A program made the position numbers and the translations under genes. Below are positions 13,408-20,242 of a DNA stretch of 21,453 nt, piece after piece. Positions within the stretch are counted from its first letter, which is position 1. Each line of letters begins with the position of its first letter. Source of the DNA: CAYLNH01 sp964384625 (GTDB lineage Bacteria > Verrucomicrobiota > Lentisphaeria > JABSQK01); NCBI GenBank assembly GCA_964384625.1, contig CAYLNH010000111.1, positions 1-21,453 of the forward strand, in the 5' to 3' direction. A model generated the notes under the pieces. That model did no database searches. It saw only the letters and a list, made by a program, of their open reading frames with translations, and had not been told where the DNA came from.

Positions 13408-13427
13408 TGTTGGATGTCAAAACATGA
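13407..13427 (+). other. Possible minicistron bridging feoB and the next gene
   Basis: A six-residue frame, ATG TTG GAT GTC AAA ACA TGA, begins at the last base of the feoB stop (TGATG) and ends in an ATGA overlap with the start at 13424. No Shine-Dalgarno site precedes 13424, so termination-reinitiation through this minicistron could be how ribosomes reach it. Confidence 0.35.
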
Positions 13428-13642
13428 TCGAACTCACCATCATCGGGTTGATTGTCGCTGCCGTCCTTTACGCTGGTGGGCGGTCCCTCTGGCGGACGTG
13501 GACGGGCAAGGATACCGGCGGTTGCGCCGGGTGTTCCGGGTGCGGTGCGCGGGAAGGGTGCGAAGCAGCCGATCCACCCGGGTTGCGGCAAGAGGCAGCC
13601 ACCGATTGCGGTGAGCAATCCATTAAGGAGACACACCGATGA
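13424..13642 (+). CDS. FeoB-associated Cys-rich membrane protein
   Basis: This 72-residue protein has one N-terminal transmembrane helix (IELTIIGLIVAAVLYAG), a basic/aromatic boundary (RSLWRTW) and a cytoplasmic tail with clustered cysteines C34, C37, C40 and C46, and C62. It fits the FeoB-associated Cys-rich membrane protein family, which takes the place of FeoC in many bacteria. The cysteines may bind Fe or an Fe-S cluster and tune FeoB, but this is inference from the family. It lies 17 nt after feoB and overlaps the next gene by ATGA (13639-13642). No good ribosome site is seen, suggesting translational coupling. Confidence 0.85.
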   Translation: MIELTIIGLIVAAVLYAGGRSLWRTWTGKDTGGCAGCSGCGAREGCEAADPPGLRQEAATDCGEQSIKETHR

Positions 13643-13956
13643 GTGACAGCCACGAAGCCGTAGTGCAGAAACTGATCGACCTCTATCACATGCTGGTCTG
13701 CCACAATGGATTCGGCGAAATGAGCGTGGACATCCGCATCCTCAAGCGCGGGCAGAAGGAAGTGATCGTCCGTTGCGGCAAGCAGTACCGCTTCGTGGTG
13801 GACACGCCCGGACAGGGCGTGGAGCGCGAGGAATGGCTGGCCAACTGGAAACACGACGAGGACGAGGCGTCCTGTCACGTCGCGAACACGGTCCCGGAGG
13901 TCAGGACTGCCGGGGCGAAGCAGCTTCCGCCGAAAGGAGGTGGTACCGGGGACTGA
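13639..13956 (+). CDS. Conserved hypothetical protein of the feo locus
   Basis: The function is unknown. It has 105 residues, soluble, with a helical start (AVVQKLIDLYHMLVCHNGFGE), a beta-rich middle (MSVDIRILKRGQKEVIVRCGKQYRFVV) and a charged tail ending in KGGGTGD. I recall similar short proteins beside feo genes in other anaerobes, but cannot verify this. The coupling to the Cys-rich membrane protein (ATGA, with AAGGAG about 7 nt before the ATG) argues for a role in iron uptake. The three cysteines, C22, C51 and C75, are scattered and form no obvious binding motif. Confidence 0.75.
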   Translation: MSDSHEAVVQKLIDLYHMLVCHNGFGEMSVDIRILKRGQKEVIVRCGKQYRFVVDTPGQGVEREEWLANWKHDEDEASCHVANTVPEVRTAGAKQLPPKGGGTGD

Positions 13957-14133
13957 AAACACGCTCGACATGCTACCGGGGCGAGTCCGGAGTAGATGAA
14001 TAAACCAAAGGGAAAAGAGACAAGCCGTTCATGGGCCTGTGACGGGACGACGGCTGCGCAAGCAACCGCGCACGCTGCGCCAAGGTGGTGTAGCGGCGAC
14101 AGTGCATAGACAGATAAAAAGAGGAGTAAGCCC
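13957..14133. other. Leader region before the porin gene
   Basis: No gene is evident in these 177 nt, and neither a DtxR-like box nor a convincing -35/-10 pair can be made out. A small GCGCA-CGC-TGCGC hairpin lies near 14069-14081. GAGGAG at 14121-14126 is the porin ribosome site. The porin may therefore be transcribed from the feo unit. Confidence 0.45.
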
Positions 14134-15378
14134 ATGAACACAGGAAGAAAACTGGCGGTCGCTGTTGCCATCGGTATCATAGCAACGGGACTTTGTTTCG
14201 CTCAAGACACCCCGCAGGAAGATGAACTGGAAACCCTGAAGAGCCGCATCACCGAACTCGAGCGTCTCGTCAGAGAGCAGCAGCAGGTGATTGCTGGACA
14301 GAACTTACGACCAAGCGCCTCGGCCGCGTCGGAACAACAGCATCAATCCGCTTCGGATGGAGTGGGCGGACCCCTTGGTGCCCATGCAGCCCAACTATTG
14401 GATCGTCTGAATGTGTCCGGGGCCATGGAAGTGGAAGCGGGTTACGGGCGCACGAAGTCGGACACCGACAAAGAGGAAACTTCCGACATCACGTTGGCGA
14501 CGGTTGAGCTGGAGATTGAGGCCGAGATCACGGACTGGATCAAGGGGACGGCAGTCTTCCTTTGGGAAGAGGACGGCACGGAGCCCGTTGACCTCGACAT
14601 CGCGACCATCTCTCTCGGGAATCTCGAACGCTTCCCGTTCTCGTTTGAGATCGGCAAGTTCTACGTGCCGTTCGGAAGGTATGATTCAGCATTCATCACC
14701 GACCCCATGACACTGGAAATCGGGGAGACCAGAGAATCCGCCGCGCGGCTCGGGTTTGGGCATGGTCCGCTCCAGGTGGGCCTGTCCGTGTTCAACGGGG
14801 ACGTGGACGAGACGGGTAGCACGGACAATCACCTGGAGAACATCGTGCTGGACGCGAGCCTGGAGTGGCAATGGGAGAATGGCAGCCTTGCCTTGGGAGC
14901 CGCATACACCAGCCACCTCGCCGAATCCGATGGCCTGCAGGATGCTGTCATGGACAACGCGGGTGGCGGAACGCTGGACGACCGGATCGGCGCAGCCGCG
15001 GCGTGGGCCACCGTCCGTTACCGACGCATCTCCCTGTCGGCCGAGTACCTTGCCGCCTTGGACGACTTCGAGCCCAACTCGCTGAGTTTTGGCGGCCCCG
15101 GCAACGACTGGGCCTGGAGCGCCAGGCCGCGCGCACTGAACCTGGAAGCGGCGTACCAGGTGACCGATCGGTTCACACTGGCCGCCAAGTACGAGGCTGC
15201 CGACGACACCTTTGACTGGTTGCCTGAGCGTCGCTATGGCGGCTGCGTTCAGTACGTTCTCCATGAAGGCAAGTTGGGTACGGCCAGCGTTGCATTGGAG
15301 TACCTGCACGGGACCTACGACGATGCCGACGACACGCATGAGGACACGGTCACACTGCAACTGGGACTGGAGTTCTAG
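14134..15378 (+). CDS. Outer-membrane porin, LbtU siderophore-porin-like
   Basis: This is predicted to be an outer-membrane beta-barrel of 414 residues. A signal peptide (MNTGRKLAVAVAIGIIATG, cleavage likely after CFA near residue 23) is followed by a coiled coil (EDELETLKSRITELERLVREQQ), a polar linker and alternating beta-strands such as VSGAMEVEAGYGRT and FSFEIGKFYVPFGRYDS, ending TLQLGLEF with the C-terminal Phe typical of BAM substrates. The GKFYVPFGRY block and overall layout resemble the LbtU family, whose Legionella member takes up legiobactin. Its position after feoB fits an iron-related role. LbtU-type assignment is by memory of the family; a generic porin of similar build is the alternative. 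Confidence 0.78.
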   Translation: MNTGRKLAVAVAIGIIATGLCFAQDTPQEDELETLKSRITELERLVREQQQVIAGQNLRPSASAASEQQHQSASDGVGGPLGAHAAQLLDRLNVSGAMEVEAGYGRTKSDTDKEETSDITLATVELEIEAEITDWIKGTAVFLWEEDGTEPVDLDIATISLGNLERFPFSFEIGKFYVPFGRYDSAFITDPMTLEIGETRESAARLGFGHGPLQVGLSVFNGDVDETGSTDNHLENIVLDASLEWQWENGSLALGAAYTSHLAESDGLQDAVMDNAGGGTLDDRIGAAAAWATVRYRRISLSAEYLAALDDFEPNSLSFGGPGNDWAWSARPRALNLEAAYQVTDRFTLAAKYEAADDTFDWLPERRYGGCVQYVLHEGKLGTASVALEYLHGTYDDADDTHEDTVTLQLGLEF

Positions 15379-15931
15379 TAGAATTGTCCAGATTCCTCAT
15401 AGAGCTTGTATTGATTGTGCGTAAGAGGGCGGCTTTACGACGGAGGATTGCAGGAATAGAACATTCCCACGCAGCGGTTAACCAGAGCATCAAAAATACC
15501 GACCGGAAGCGCAGTTTTTCTATTGTCACCGATGGAGCTTCATAACAGAGAGTTTTCCGGGGTTTGCGGGCTTTCGGCGGGATCAATGCGGAGCCATTTT
15601 TATTTGGCTCCATACATCTGGGGCCTTCGTTTAACGGCTCGCCCAACGGCGGGCCGTTTCATTTTCCCCTCCGAAAATCCCGCTCATTCAAAGGGGTTTG
15701 CGACACGCCCGCCGCCAAACGGCTCCGTGGGGCTCTCTATCTTCGGCCGGTCGCCACCGCCGTCAGGGCCGAAATCCGGCGAGAGTCGGCCCAAACTCTG
15801 CCTCGCTCTGACGCTCTATAGAGCGCCGGACTCTACGCTCTCCCGCGAAGCCCCAAATCGGCCATCTCCCGTCCACCGTCGGTGACCGTTTTTGACCGCC
15901 GATTAAACGACCGCCCGCCTTCCTGGCTGGG
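15379..15931. other. Gene-poor stretch downstream of the porin
   Basis: No credible gene is present in these 550 bases. I see a 7-bp hairpin at 15590-15611 with a T-rich loop, a terminator-like hairpin at 15633-15658, and the palindrome GCTCTATAGAGC around 15813-15824. Open frames here are short and unconvincing. The composition suggests decayed DNA leading into the AbiE remnant. Confidence 0.5.
15633..15664 (+). terminator. Probable intrinsic terminator
   Basis: An 11-bp stem (15633-15643 with 15648-15658, one G-T wobble, loop CAAC) is followed by the T-rich tail TCATTTT. It lies 255 nt past the porin stop, so the porin mRNA may have a long 3' region. Confidence 0.55.
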
Positions 15932-16156
15932 GTCGACGAACGTGAGGTGGATGGCGTTCAACTGAGGGTTTACAACGCGGAGAAGCCCCTGGCCGACTGC
16001 TTCAAGTTTCGTCACAAGATTGGACAGGACGTGGCCACCGAAGCACTCAGAACATATCGGCGGCGTCCAGGCGCGAATCTCCAGCAAGTTTACGAGTACG
16101 CCCAGGTCTGCCGTGTGGCCAACGTCATCCGTCCTTATCTGGAGGCCGGACTTTGA
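15932..16156 (+). pseudogene. AbiEi-type antitoxin remnant (C-terminal part)
   Basis: The frame encoding VDGVQLRVYNAEKPLADC, FKFRHKIGQDVATEALRTY and VYEYAQVCRVANVIRPYLEAGL matches the C-terminal region of AbiEi-family antitoxins of type IV toxin-antitoxin systems, which repress their own operon and counter the AbiEii nucleotidyltransferase toxin. Only about 75 of the usual 190-200 residues are present. The N-terminal winged helix is missing and no ribosome site precedes the possible GTG at 15947. The stop overlaps a TTG (TTGA) that starts a toxin-like N-terminus, the normal abiE gene order. Confidence 0.7.
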
Positions 16157-16200
16157 GCAAGCGCTCCGTAACCAACAAGGCCGCCTCTGGCCGCTGTTGT
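16153..16200 (+). pseudogene. AbiEii toxin N-terminal vestige
   Basis: From TTG 16153 the first residues, SKRSVTNKAASGR, resemble the start of AbiEii/AbiGii nucleotidyltransferase toxins, whose N-termini typically continue with a Leu/Arg-rich helix. Here similarity stops after about 14 residues and the frame runs into unrelated sequence ending at 16335. With the truncated antitoxin before it, the module is dead. Confidence 0.4.
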
Positions 16201-16331
16201 CGACAACCAGGCACCGCTGACAAGGCGACGGTTCCATGGGTGCATGCGCAATCTCCTCGTTCAGGAGGGAAACCGCAGTACCAAGACAACGAAACGCTGG
16301 CAAACGGCTGCGGCCCTATCATAGTGATGGC

Positions 16332-17459
16332 ATGAGTGAGTATCAGTTTTACGAATTCGCGGCAGTCGACCAAGCAGTGTTGGAAGTCGACGCACCGTAT
16401 CCATGGTCAATTTCGTCCCGTGCCGAAGTAACGCCCTGGCGTTGGCGAAACGTCTACAACTGGGGCGACTTTCGCGGCTCCACCGAGAAGATGATGGAAT
16501 TCTACGATGCGCATGTCTACCTGGCCAATTGGGGCACGTTCCGATTTATGCTGGCGTTCCCGGAAGACATGGTGTCGGTCGAGGACGTACAGGTGTATGC
16601 GAGCGACGAATCGCTGGACGTGTACAAACGTGGGGGGCGCACGCTTCTGAGCTGGACGATCGCTCCGGAAGATTCGACCGGGGAGTGGGTTGAAGGCGAT
16701 GGACTGTTGGATCAGTTGCTCCCGATCCGGGAGGAACTGCTGCGTGGCGACTGGCGTGCACTCTATCTTGGCTGGCTCGCAAAATGGCGCTGGTGGGATG
16801 ACGAGTCCGAAGATCTCGCCGAAGAGCTGCAGTGCATCCATGAACCGCCGGTGCCTCCGGGGCTCGGGAAGCTGACCTGTGCACAACAGGAACTAGCGGA
16901 TCGGCTCGATGTCGACCAGGATCTGCTGCAAGCGGCTGCCGAGCTCGAGATGCCTATGCCGGATCGCGACATCGCTCTTCAGGAGGCAGTGGAAGCGCTC
17001 TCGCGGGAAGAGCTGACCGGACTTCTGCTCCGCGTCGCGGCCGGCGAGGGAAACCGTGTTTCGGCCGAACTGAACCGTCTTGCCCGCGACGACCGTCCAT
17101 CGGCAGCAGCCGGCCAACGGCGCCTTGGCCAGCTTTGCGAAGCTGCCCGGCGGCACCGGGAAAAGCGCCTGCGGCGGGAGGCGGAGCAAAAGGAACGACG
17201 GCGCCGCGAACGGAAAGCGAAACGCAAGGCGCATCTTCAGTCGTTGCTGGAACGGGCTGATGCGGCATGGGATGAGGCCGATTCCCTGGCCCAACACACA
17301 TCGAAGACGTCCTACGACCAGGCTGCGGCACGCGTCCGTGAACTCGGTGACGCATATGCTCTGGCAAAACGTGAGAATGAGTACCGGAAACGCCTCAACC
17401 AGTTCCGCGACCGCCATAGCCGACGTCCCGCTCTTCTGCGTCGGCTTGCGGACCTCTAA
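16332..17459 (+). CDS. Conserved hypothetical protein (SWIM-zinc-finger-neighbour type)
   Basis: This 375-residue protein has no established function. I start it at ATG 16332 (SEYQFYEFAAVD), because similar proteins begin this way; the frame is open back to 16236 but that part overlaps the AbiE debris. The N-terminal half has WRWRNVYNWGDFRGS, a DAHVYLANWGTFRFML block and WVEGDGLLDQLLPIREELLRGDWRALYLGWL. The middle holds EPPVPPGLGKL, and residues about 285-335 are a strongly basic, coiled-coil-like Arg/Glu region. The C-terminus (YDQAAARVRELGDAY, RHSRRPALLRRL) is also conserved in my recollection. Homologues usually sit next to a SWIM zinc-finger gene, which is missing here. Confidence 0.75.
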   Translation: MSEYQFYEFAAVDQAVLEVDAPYPWSISSRAEVTPWRWRNVYNWGDFRGSTEKMMEFYDAHVYLANWGTFRFMLAFPEDMVSVEDVQVYASDESLDVYKRGGRTLLSWTIAPEDSTGEWVEGDGLLDQLLPIREELLRGDWRALYLGWLAKWRWWDDESEDLAEELQCIHEPPVPPGLGKLTCAQQELADRLDVDQDLLQAAAELEMPMPDRDIALQEAVEALSREELTGLLLRVAAGEGNRVSAELNRLARDDRPSAAAGQRRLGQLCEAARRHREKRLRREAEQKERRRRERKAKRKAHLQSLLERADAAWDEADSLAQHTSKTSYDQAAARVRELGDAYALAKRENEYRKRLNQFRDRHSRRPALLRRLADL

Positions 17460-17648
17460 GCATGTCGTCGTAAAGATTCGAAAGGGAGAAAACCGTGCCG
17501 GACAACGCTGCGATTTCTGACCGCCCCACTTTGCCGGTATTTTGAGGCGAAGCATCGACGCCAACCTGTTTCGAGTCGGCCTCCTCCAGAGCTCCTGCGG
17601 TATTGAGTCGAAGCCGCCGACCGGCGCCCCGGCTTACTGCGGTCGCCG
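17460..17648. other. Intergenic region between convergent genes
   Basis: No credible gene. A 16-codon frame from GTG 17494, preceded by AAGGGAG, may be the 5' stump of a lost downstream gene, since it reaches a stop at 17541. No intrinsic terminator is apparent for either convergent neighbour. Confidence 0.4.
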
Positions 17649-18803
17649 TCATTGGCGGGCACGTCCTTCTGCCGCCGTTCGCAGCAGTTCCGCCCTGGCC
17701 GCGACCAGATCCTTGGCGTTGAAGCGGTTCTCCACCAACTGCCGCGCCGCCGCGGCCCGGTTCCACAGCGGCGCCGGGTTCTCACACAGTCTCTGGATCA
17801 ACTCCTGAAAACCGTCGGCGTCATGCGGCTCGATCAGCCAGCCGGTCTCGTCGTTCAGCACTTCCGGAATACTGCCGGTGGCCGGCGCCAGCACCGGCAG
17901 GCCCGTGGCCATCGCTTCCAGCACGACATTCGGGATGCCCTCGCGATCGCCGGACTGCAGCTCGCGACTGGTCACCAGCAGCACGTCGCTCAGACGCATC
18001 AGTGATTCGACCTCGCCCCGGCTGAGCACGCCCGGAAAATGGGCCTCGAACCCAACAGCTTCGACGGCGGCCTCATCCCGCAGGGCGCCGTCGCCCACCA
18101 TCGTCAGTTTCACCGGCGTCCCGGCCTGCGCCAGCCGCCGCACCAGACGTACGGCTGCCAGGGGGTCCTTCTTGTCGACGAAACGGCCGACGAAGAGAAA
18201 TTGCAGGGGGTCCTGCAGACGCGTACGTTCGACGAACGGCCACTCGTCCAGACAAAGACCGTGATGGATCAGCTGCAGCCGGTCCTGCAGCCACGGCGAT
18301 CGCCGCCGCAACTCCTCTTGAACACAGTGATTGCAGCAAGCCACGAAGGCGGCGTTTTTGAAGACGTACTTGTCGTCATGCCGCCCGACAAAAACATCGG
18401 CCGCATGCACACTGACGGAATAGGAGAGACCGAGGCGTTTGGCGGCGGTTACCGCCAGCACGGCCGGCATCCCGCCGAACGCGGCGTGGATATGTCCGAC
18501 GCCGGCCTCGCCGCAGAGTCGGACAAGCTCATTCGTTGCCGGCGCGTGTCGCAGGCCCCAGAGATGCCGGCGGAACATACCGGGCACCAGGCCGCGAACC
18601 AGGCAGGCAATACTGTGCCCCCGGGCCGGGCCGACCGTCAACGTCGGCACAGCCGGCAGATCCGGCGGCGCCGCCCCGTTCCCTGGCGCAACGGCCAGGG
18701 GGACCAACGGCAGCTGCTGCGCCAGCAGCAGCCGCAGTTCCTGCTGAATGAAGGTTTCACTCCAGACCGGCCAGGCGCCGACCAGATAGGCAATCTTCTG
18801 CAT
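17649..18803 (-). CDS. Glycosyltransferase family 4 protein (exopolysaccharide/colanic-acid type)
   Basis: This cytoplasmic or membrane-associated retaining glycosyltransferase (GT-B fold) likely acts in surface polysaccharide synthesis. From ATG 18803 it has 384 residues. The N-terminus YLVGAWPVWSETFIQQELRLL is typical of WcaL-like enzymes, followed by HIHAAFGG, VHAADVF, a nucleotide-binding FVGRFVDKKDPLAAV segment and the C-terminal donor-site motif EGIPNVVLEAMATGLPVLA with TGSIPEVL. The frame is open 29 codons further upstream (to 18890), but MQKIAYLV matches family starts. No Shine-Dalgarno sequence is seen. Instead TATACT ends 5 nt before the ATG, so the mRNA may be leaderless. The gene stands alone on its strand. 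Confidence 0.88.
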   Translation of the reverse strand: MQKIAYLVGAWPVWSETFIQQELRLLLAQQLPLVPLAVAPGNGAAPPDLPAVPTLTVGPARGHSIACLVRGLVPGMFRRHLWGLRHAPATNELVRLCGEAGVGHIHAAFGGMPAVLAVTAAKRLGLSYSVSVHAADVFVGRHDDKYVFKNAAFVACCNHCVQEELRRRSPWLQDRLQLIHHGLCLDEWPFVERTRLQDPLQFLFVGRFVDKKDPLAAVRLVRRLAQAGTPVKLTMVGDGALRDEAAVEAVGFEAHFPGVLSRGEVESLMRLSDVLLVTSRELQSGDREGIPNVVLEAMATGLPVLAPATGSIPEVLNDETGWLIEPHDADGFQELIQRLCENPAPLWNRAAAARQLVENRFNAKDLVAARAELLRTAAEGRARQ

Positions 18804-18808
18804 CCCGA

Positions 18809-18814
18809 AGTATA
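18809..18814 (-). promoter_or_regulatory. -10-like TATACT suggesting a leaderless transcript
   Basis: On the minus strand TATACT is followed by TCGGG and then the ATG, placing the expected transcription start at or next to the start codon. A -35 box is weak (TTTCCT-like, 17 nt upstream). Confidence 0.4.
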
Positions 18815-18858
18815 CCAAGGAACTGCTTGGAAGGAAAGCTCCGGGAACCACTGCCGTC

Positions 18859-18876
18859 AGCCCTCGATTACTGCCC
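18859..18876 (-). repeat. 18-bp dispersed repeat, copy 2 (inverted)
   Basis: Exact reverse complement of 1931-1948, located about 56 bp upstream of the glycosyltransferase ATG, in that gene's orientation. Confidence 0.55.
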
Positions 18877-18890
18877 CCTGCATTCTGCAT

Positions 18891-19273
18891 AGAGATCCCG
18901 CACCCTCTTGAGCGCCGAAGCCTTGGCGAAGGAGTTTGCGGTGCGGAGTTTCAGGGTCGGTCACCGACAACAAACGGGGGACGGGTGTGGCACGAACTCA
19001 ATGCAGGTGACAGATCCTCGATGTCCCCGACAGAAGTCGGGGATGCGCGGTCGAGACGACCGCGGCCACGCTCGGAGGCAGACCGTCTGAGACAGATGCG
19101 GGCGGTGCGCCCGGCGGCAACCCGCTTCGCCGGGGACACGTCAAGTCGGCAGGCCGCCCGCGGCCCCGGCCGAACGGGCCCGCCGACGGCCGGGCACGGC
19201 GGGCTGGGGCCCCTTTCGCCACCGGTGCAAGCCCATTGCCGCGGGCCGCCTGCCGGTGTTTCCGAGCTTTTGT
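18891..19273. other. G+C-rich, hairpin-dense intergenic region
   Basis: No protein gene is supported. Two adjacent perfect hairpins occur at 19024-19043 (TCCCCGAC/GTCGGGGA, loop AGAA) and 19046-19064 (CGCGGTCG/CGACCGCG, loop AGA). Further strong self-complementary stretches, including GCCCGCCG/CGGCGGGC and GGGGCCCC, lie at about 19120-19215. It could encode a structured RNA or act as a bidirectional transcription barrier between divergent genes. It matches no RNA family I recognise. Confidence 0.4.
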
Positions 19274-19301
19274 TTGAAGTGCCGGGGGCTCTGTTTATAG
19301 T
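19274..19301 (+). promoter_or_regulatory. Promoter of the sugar nucleotidyltransferase-kinase pair
   Basis: TTGAAG at 19274-19279, a 16-nt spacer and TATAGT at 19296-19301. Transcription would start near 19308, with GAGGAG at 19333-19338 just before the ATG at 19343. Confidence 0.65.
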
Positions 19302-19342
19302 AGCGGGATCACCGGTTGTTTTGAGGCAGCAAGAGGAGAGAA

Positions 19343-20242
19343 ATGACCAGTCCCGCACTCGTGATCCTGGCCGCCGGCATGGGCAGCCGCTACGGCGGCA
19401 TCAAGCAGATCGACCCGGTCGGCCCCAGCGGTGAAATCGTCCTCGACTATTCCGTCTACGACGCCGTCCGCGCCGGCTTCGAAAAGGTTGTCTTCGTCAT
19501 TCGCCGCGACATTGAAACGCCATTCCGCGAACACATCGGCGCGCGGCTGGAACAGCAGCTTGACGTTGCCTATGTGTTTCAGGAGATGGACGCCCATCTG
19601 CCGGCCGGCTTCGATGTCCCCGCGGACCGCGGCAAGCCCTGGGGAACCGGCCATGCGATTCTCTGCTGTCGCGACGCTGTCGACGGCCCGTTCTGCGTCA
19701 TCAACGCCGATGATTTCTACGGCGCCGAAGCTTACCGGCTGATGGCGACCCAACTGCAGGCCTGCCCGGAACAGATTGCGATGGTCGGCTACCAACTGGC
19801 CAACACCCTGTCGGACCACGGCTCCGTGTCGCGCGGCGCCTGTGACGTTGCCGACGGCTGCCTCCGAACCGTCGTCGAACGAACGCGTATCGAGCCCGAC
19901 GGCGACGGGGCCCGATTCCTCGACGACAACGGTGCCTGGCAGCCGTTGACCGGCAACGAAGTGGTCTCCATGAATTTCTGGGGATTCCCCGCGGCGATAT
20001 TCGGCGTGCTGGAAACGCAGTTTCACGAGTTTATCCGGGCGCGCGGGACAGAATCGAAGTCGGAGTTTTTCATCCCCAGCGTCGTTGACCGTCAGATCCG
20101 GGAAGCCGGCGAACGGGTCCGGGTCCTGGAAACCGACGCGCAATGGTTCGGCGTAACCTATCCGGAGGATAAGCCGGTTGTGGTCCGCAAGATTGCGGCC
20201 CTGGTTGAAAACGGAATCTACCCCGAAAGGCTGTGGAATTGA
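19343..20242 (+). CDS. Sugar-phosphate nucleotidyltransferase (NTP_transferase family)
   Basis: This is predicted to join a sugar 1-phosphate to a nucleoside triphosphate, giving an NDP-sugar and pyrophosphate. The 299 residues open with VILAAGMGSRYGGIKQIDPVG, a G-x-G-x-R signature with the catalytic Lys (K22), as in RmlA/GlmU-like enzymes, followed by GEIVLDYSVYDAV and KPWGTGHAILCC. FCVINADDFYG provides the metal-binding Asp residues. The late VSMNFWGFP and WFGVTYPEDKP belong to the sugar-binding part. GAGGAG precedes the ATG. The 3' end overlaps the next gene, a predicted anomeric sugar kinase, so the two would run consecutive steps: sugar to sugar 1-phosphate to NDP-sugar. Confidence 0.88.
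   Translation: MTSPALVILAAGMGSRYGGIKQIDPVGPSGEIVLDYSVYDAVRAGFEKVVFVIRRDIETPFREHIGARLEQQLDVAYVFQEMDAHLPAGFDVPADRGKPWGTGHAILCCRDAVDGPFCVINADDFYGAEAYRLMATQLQACPEQIAMVGYQLANTLSDHGSVSRGACDVADGCLRTVVERTRIEPDGDGARFLDDNGAWQPLTGNEVVSMNFWGFPAAIFGVLETQFHEFIRARGTESKSEFFIPSVVDRQIREAGERVRVLETDAQWFGVTYPEDKPVVVRKIAALVENGIYPERLWN

Noticed and set aside
13957..14133. Possible riboswitch before the porin gene
   Set aside because: None of the conserved cores I know (cobalamin, SAM, TPP, molybdenum cofactor) is present, and only a 5-bp hairpin is seen.
16236..16331. Upstream extension of the SWIM-neighbour protein frame
   Set aside because: The extra 32 residues overlap AbiE debris and do not resemble the family N-terminus, which starts at ATG 16332.
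19021..19260. RNase P RNA, tmRNA or 6S RNA gene
   Set aside because: The structured region lacks the hallmark conserved segments of these RNAs, so I leave it as an unassigned spacer.
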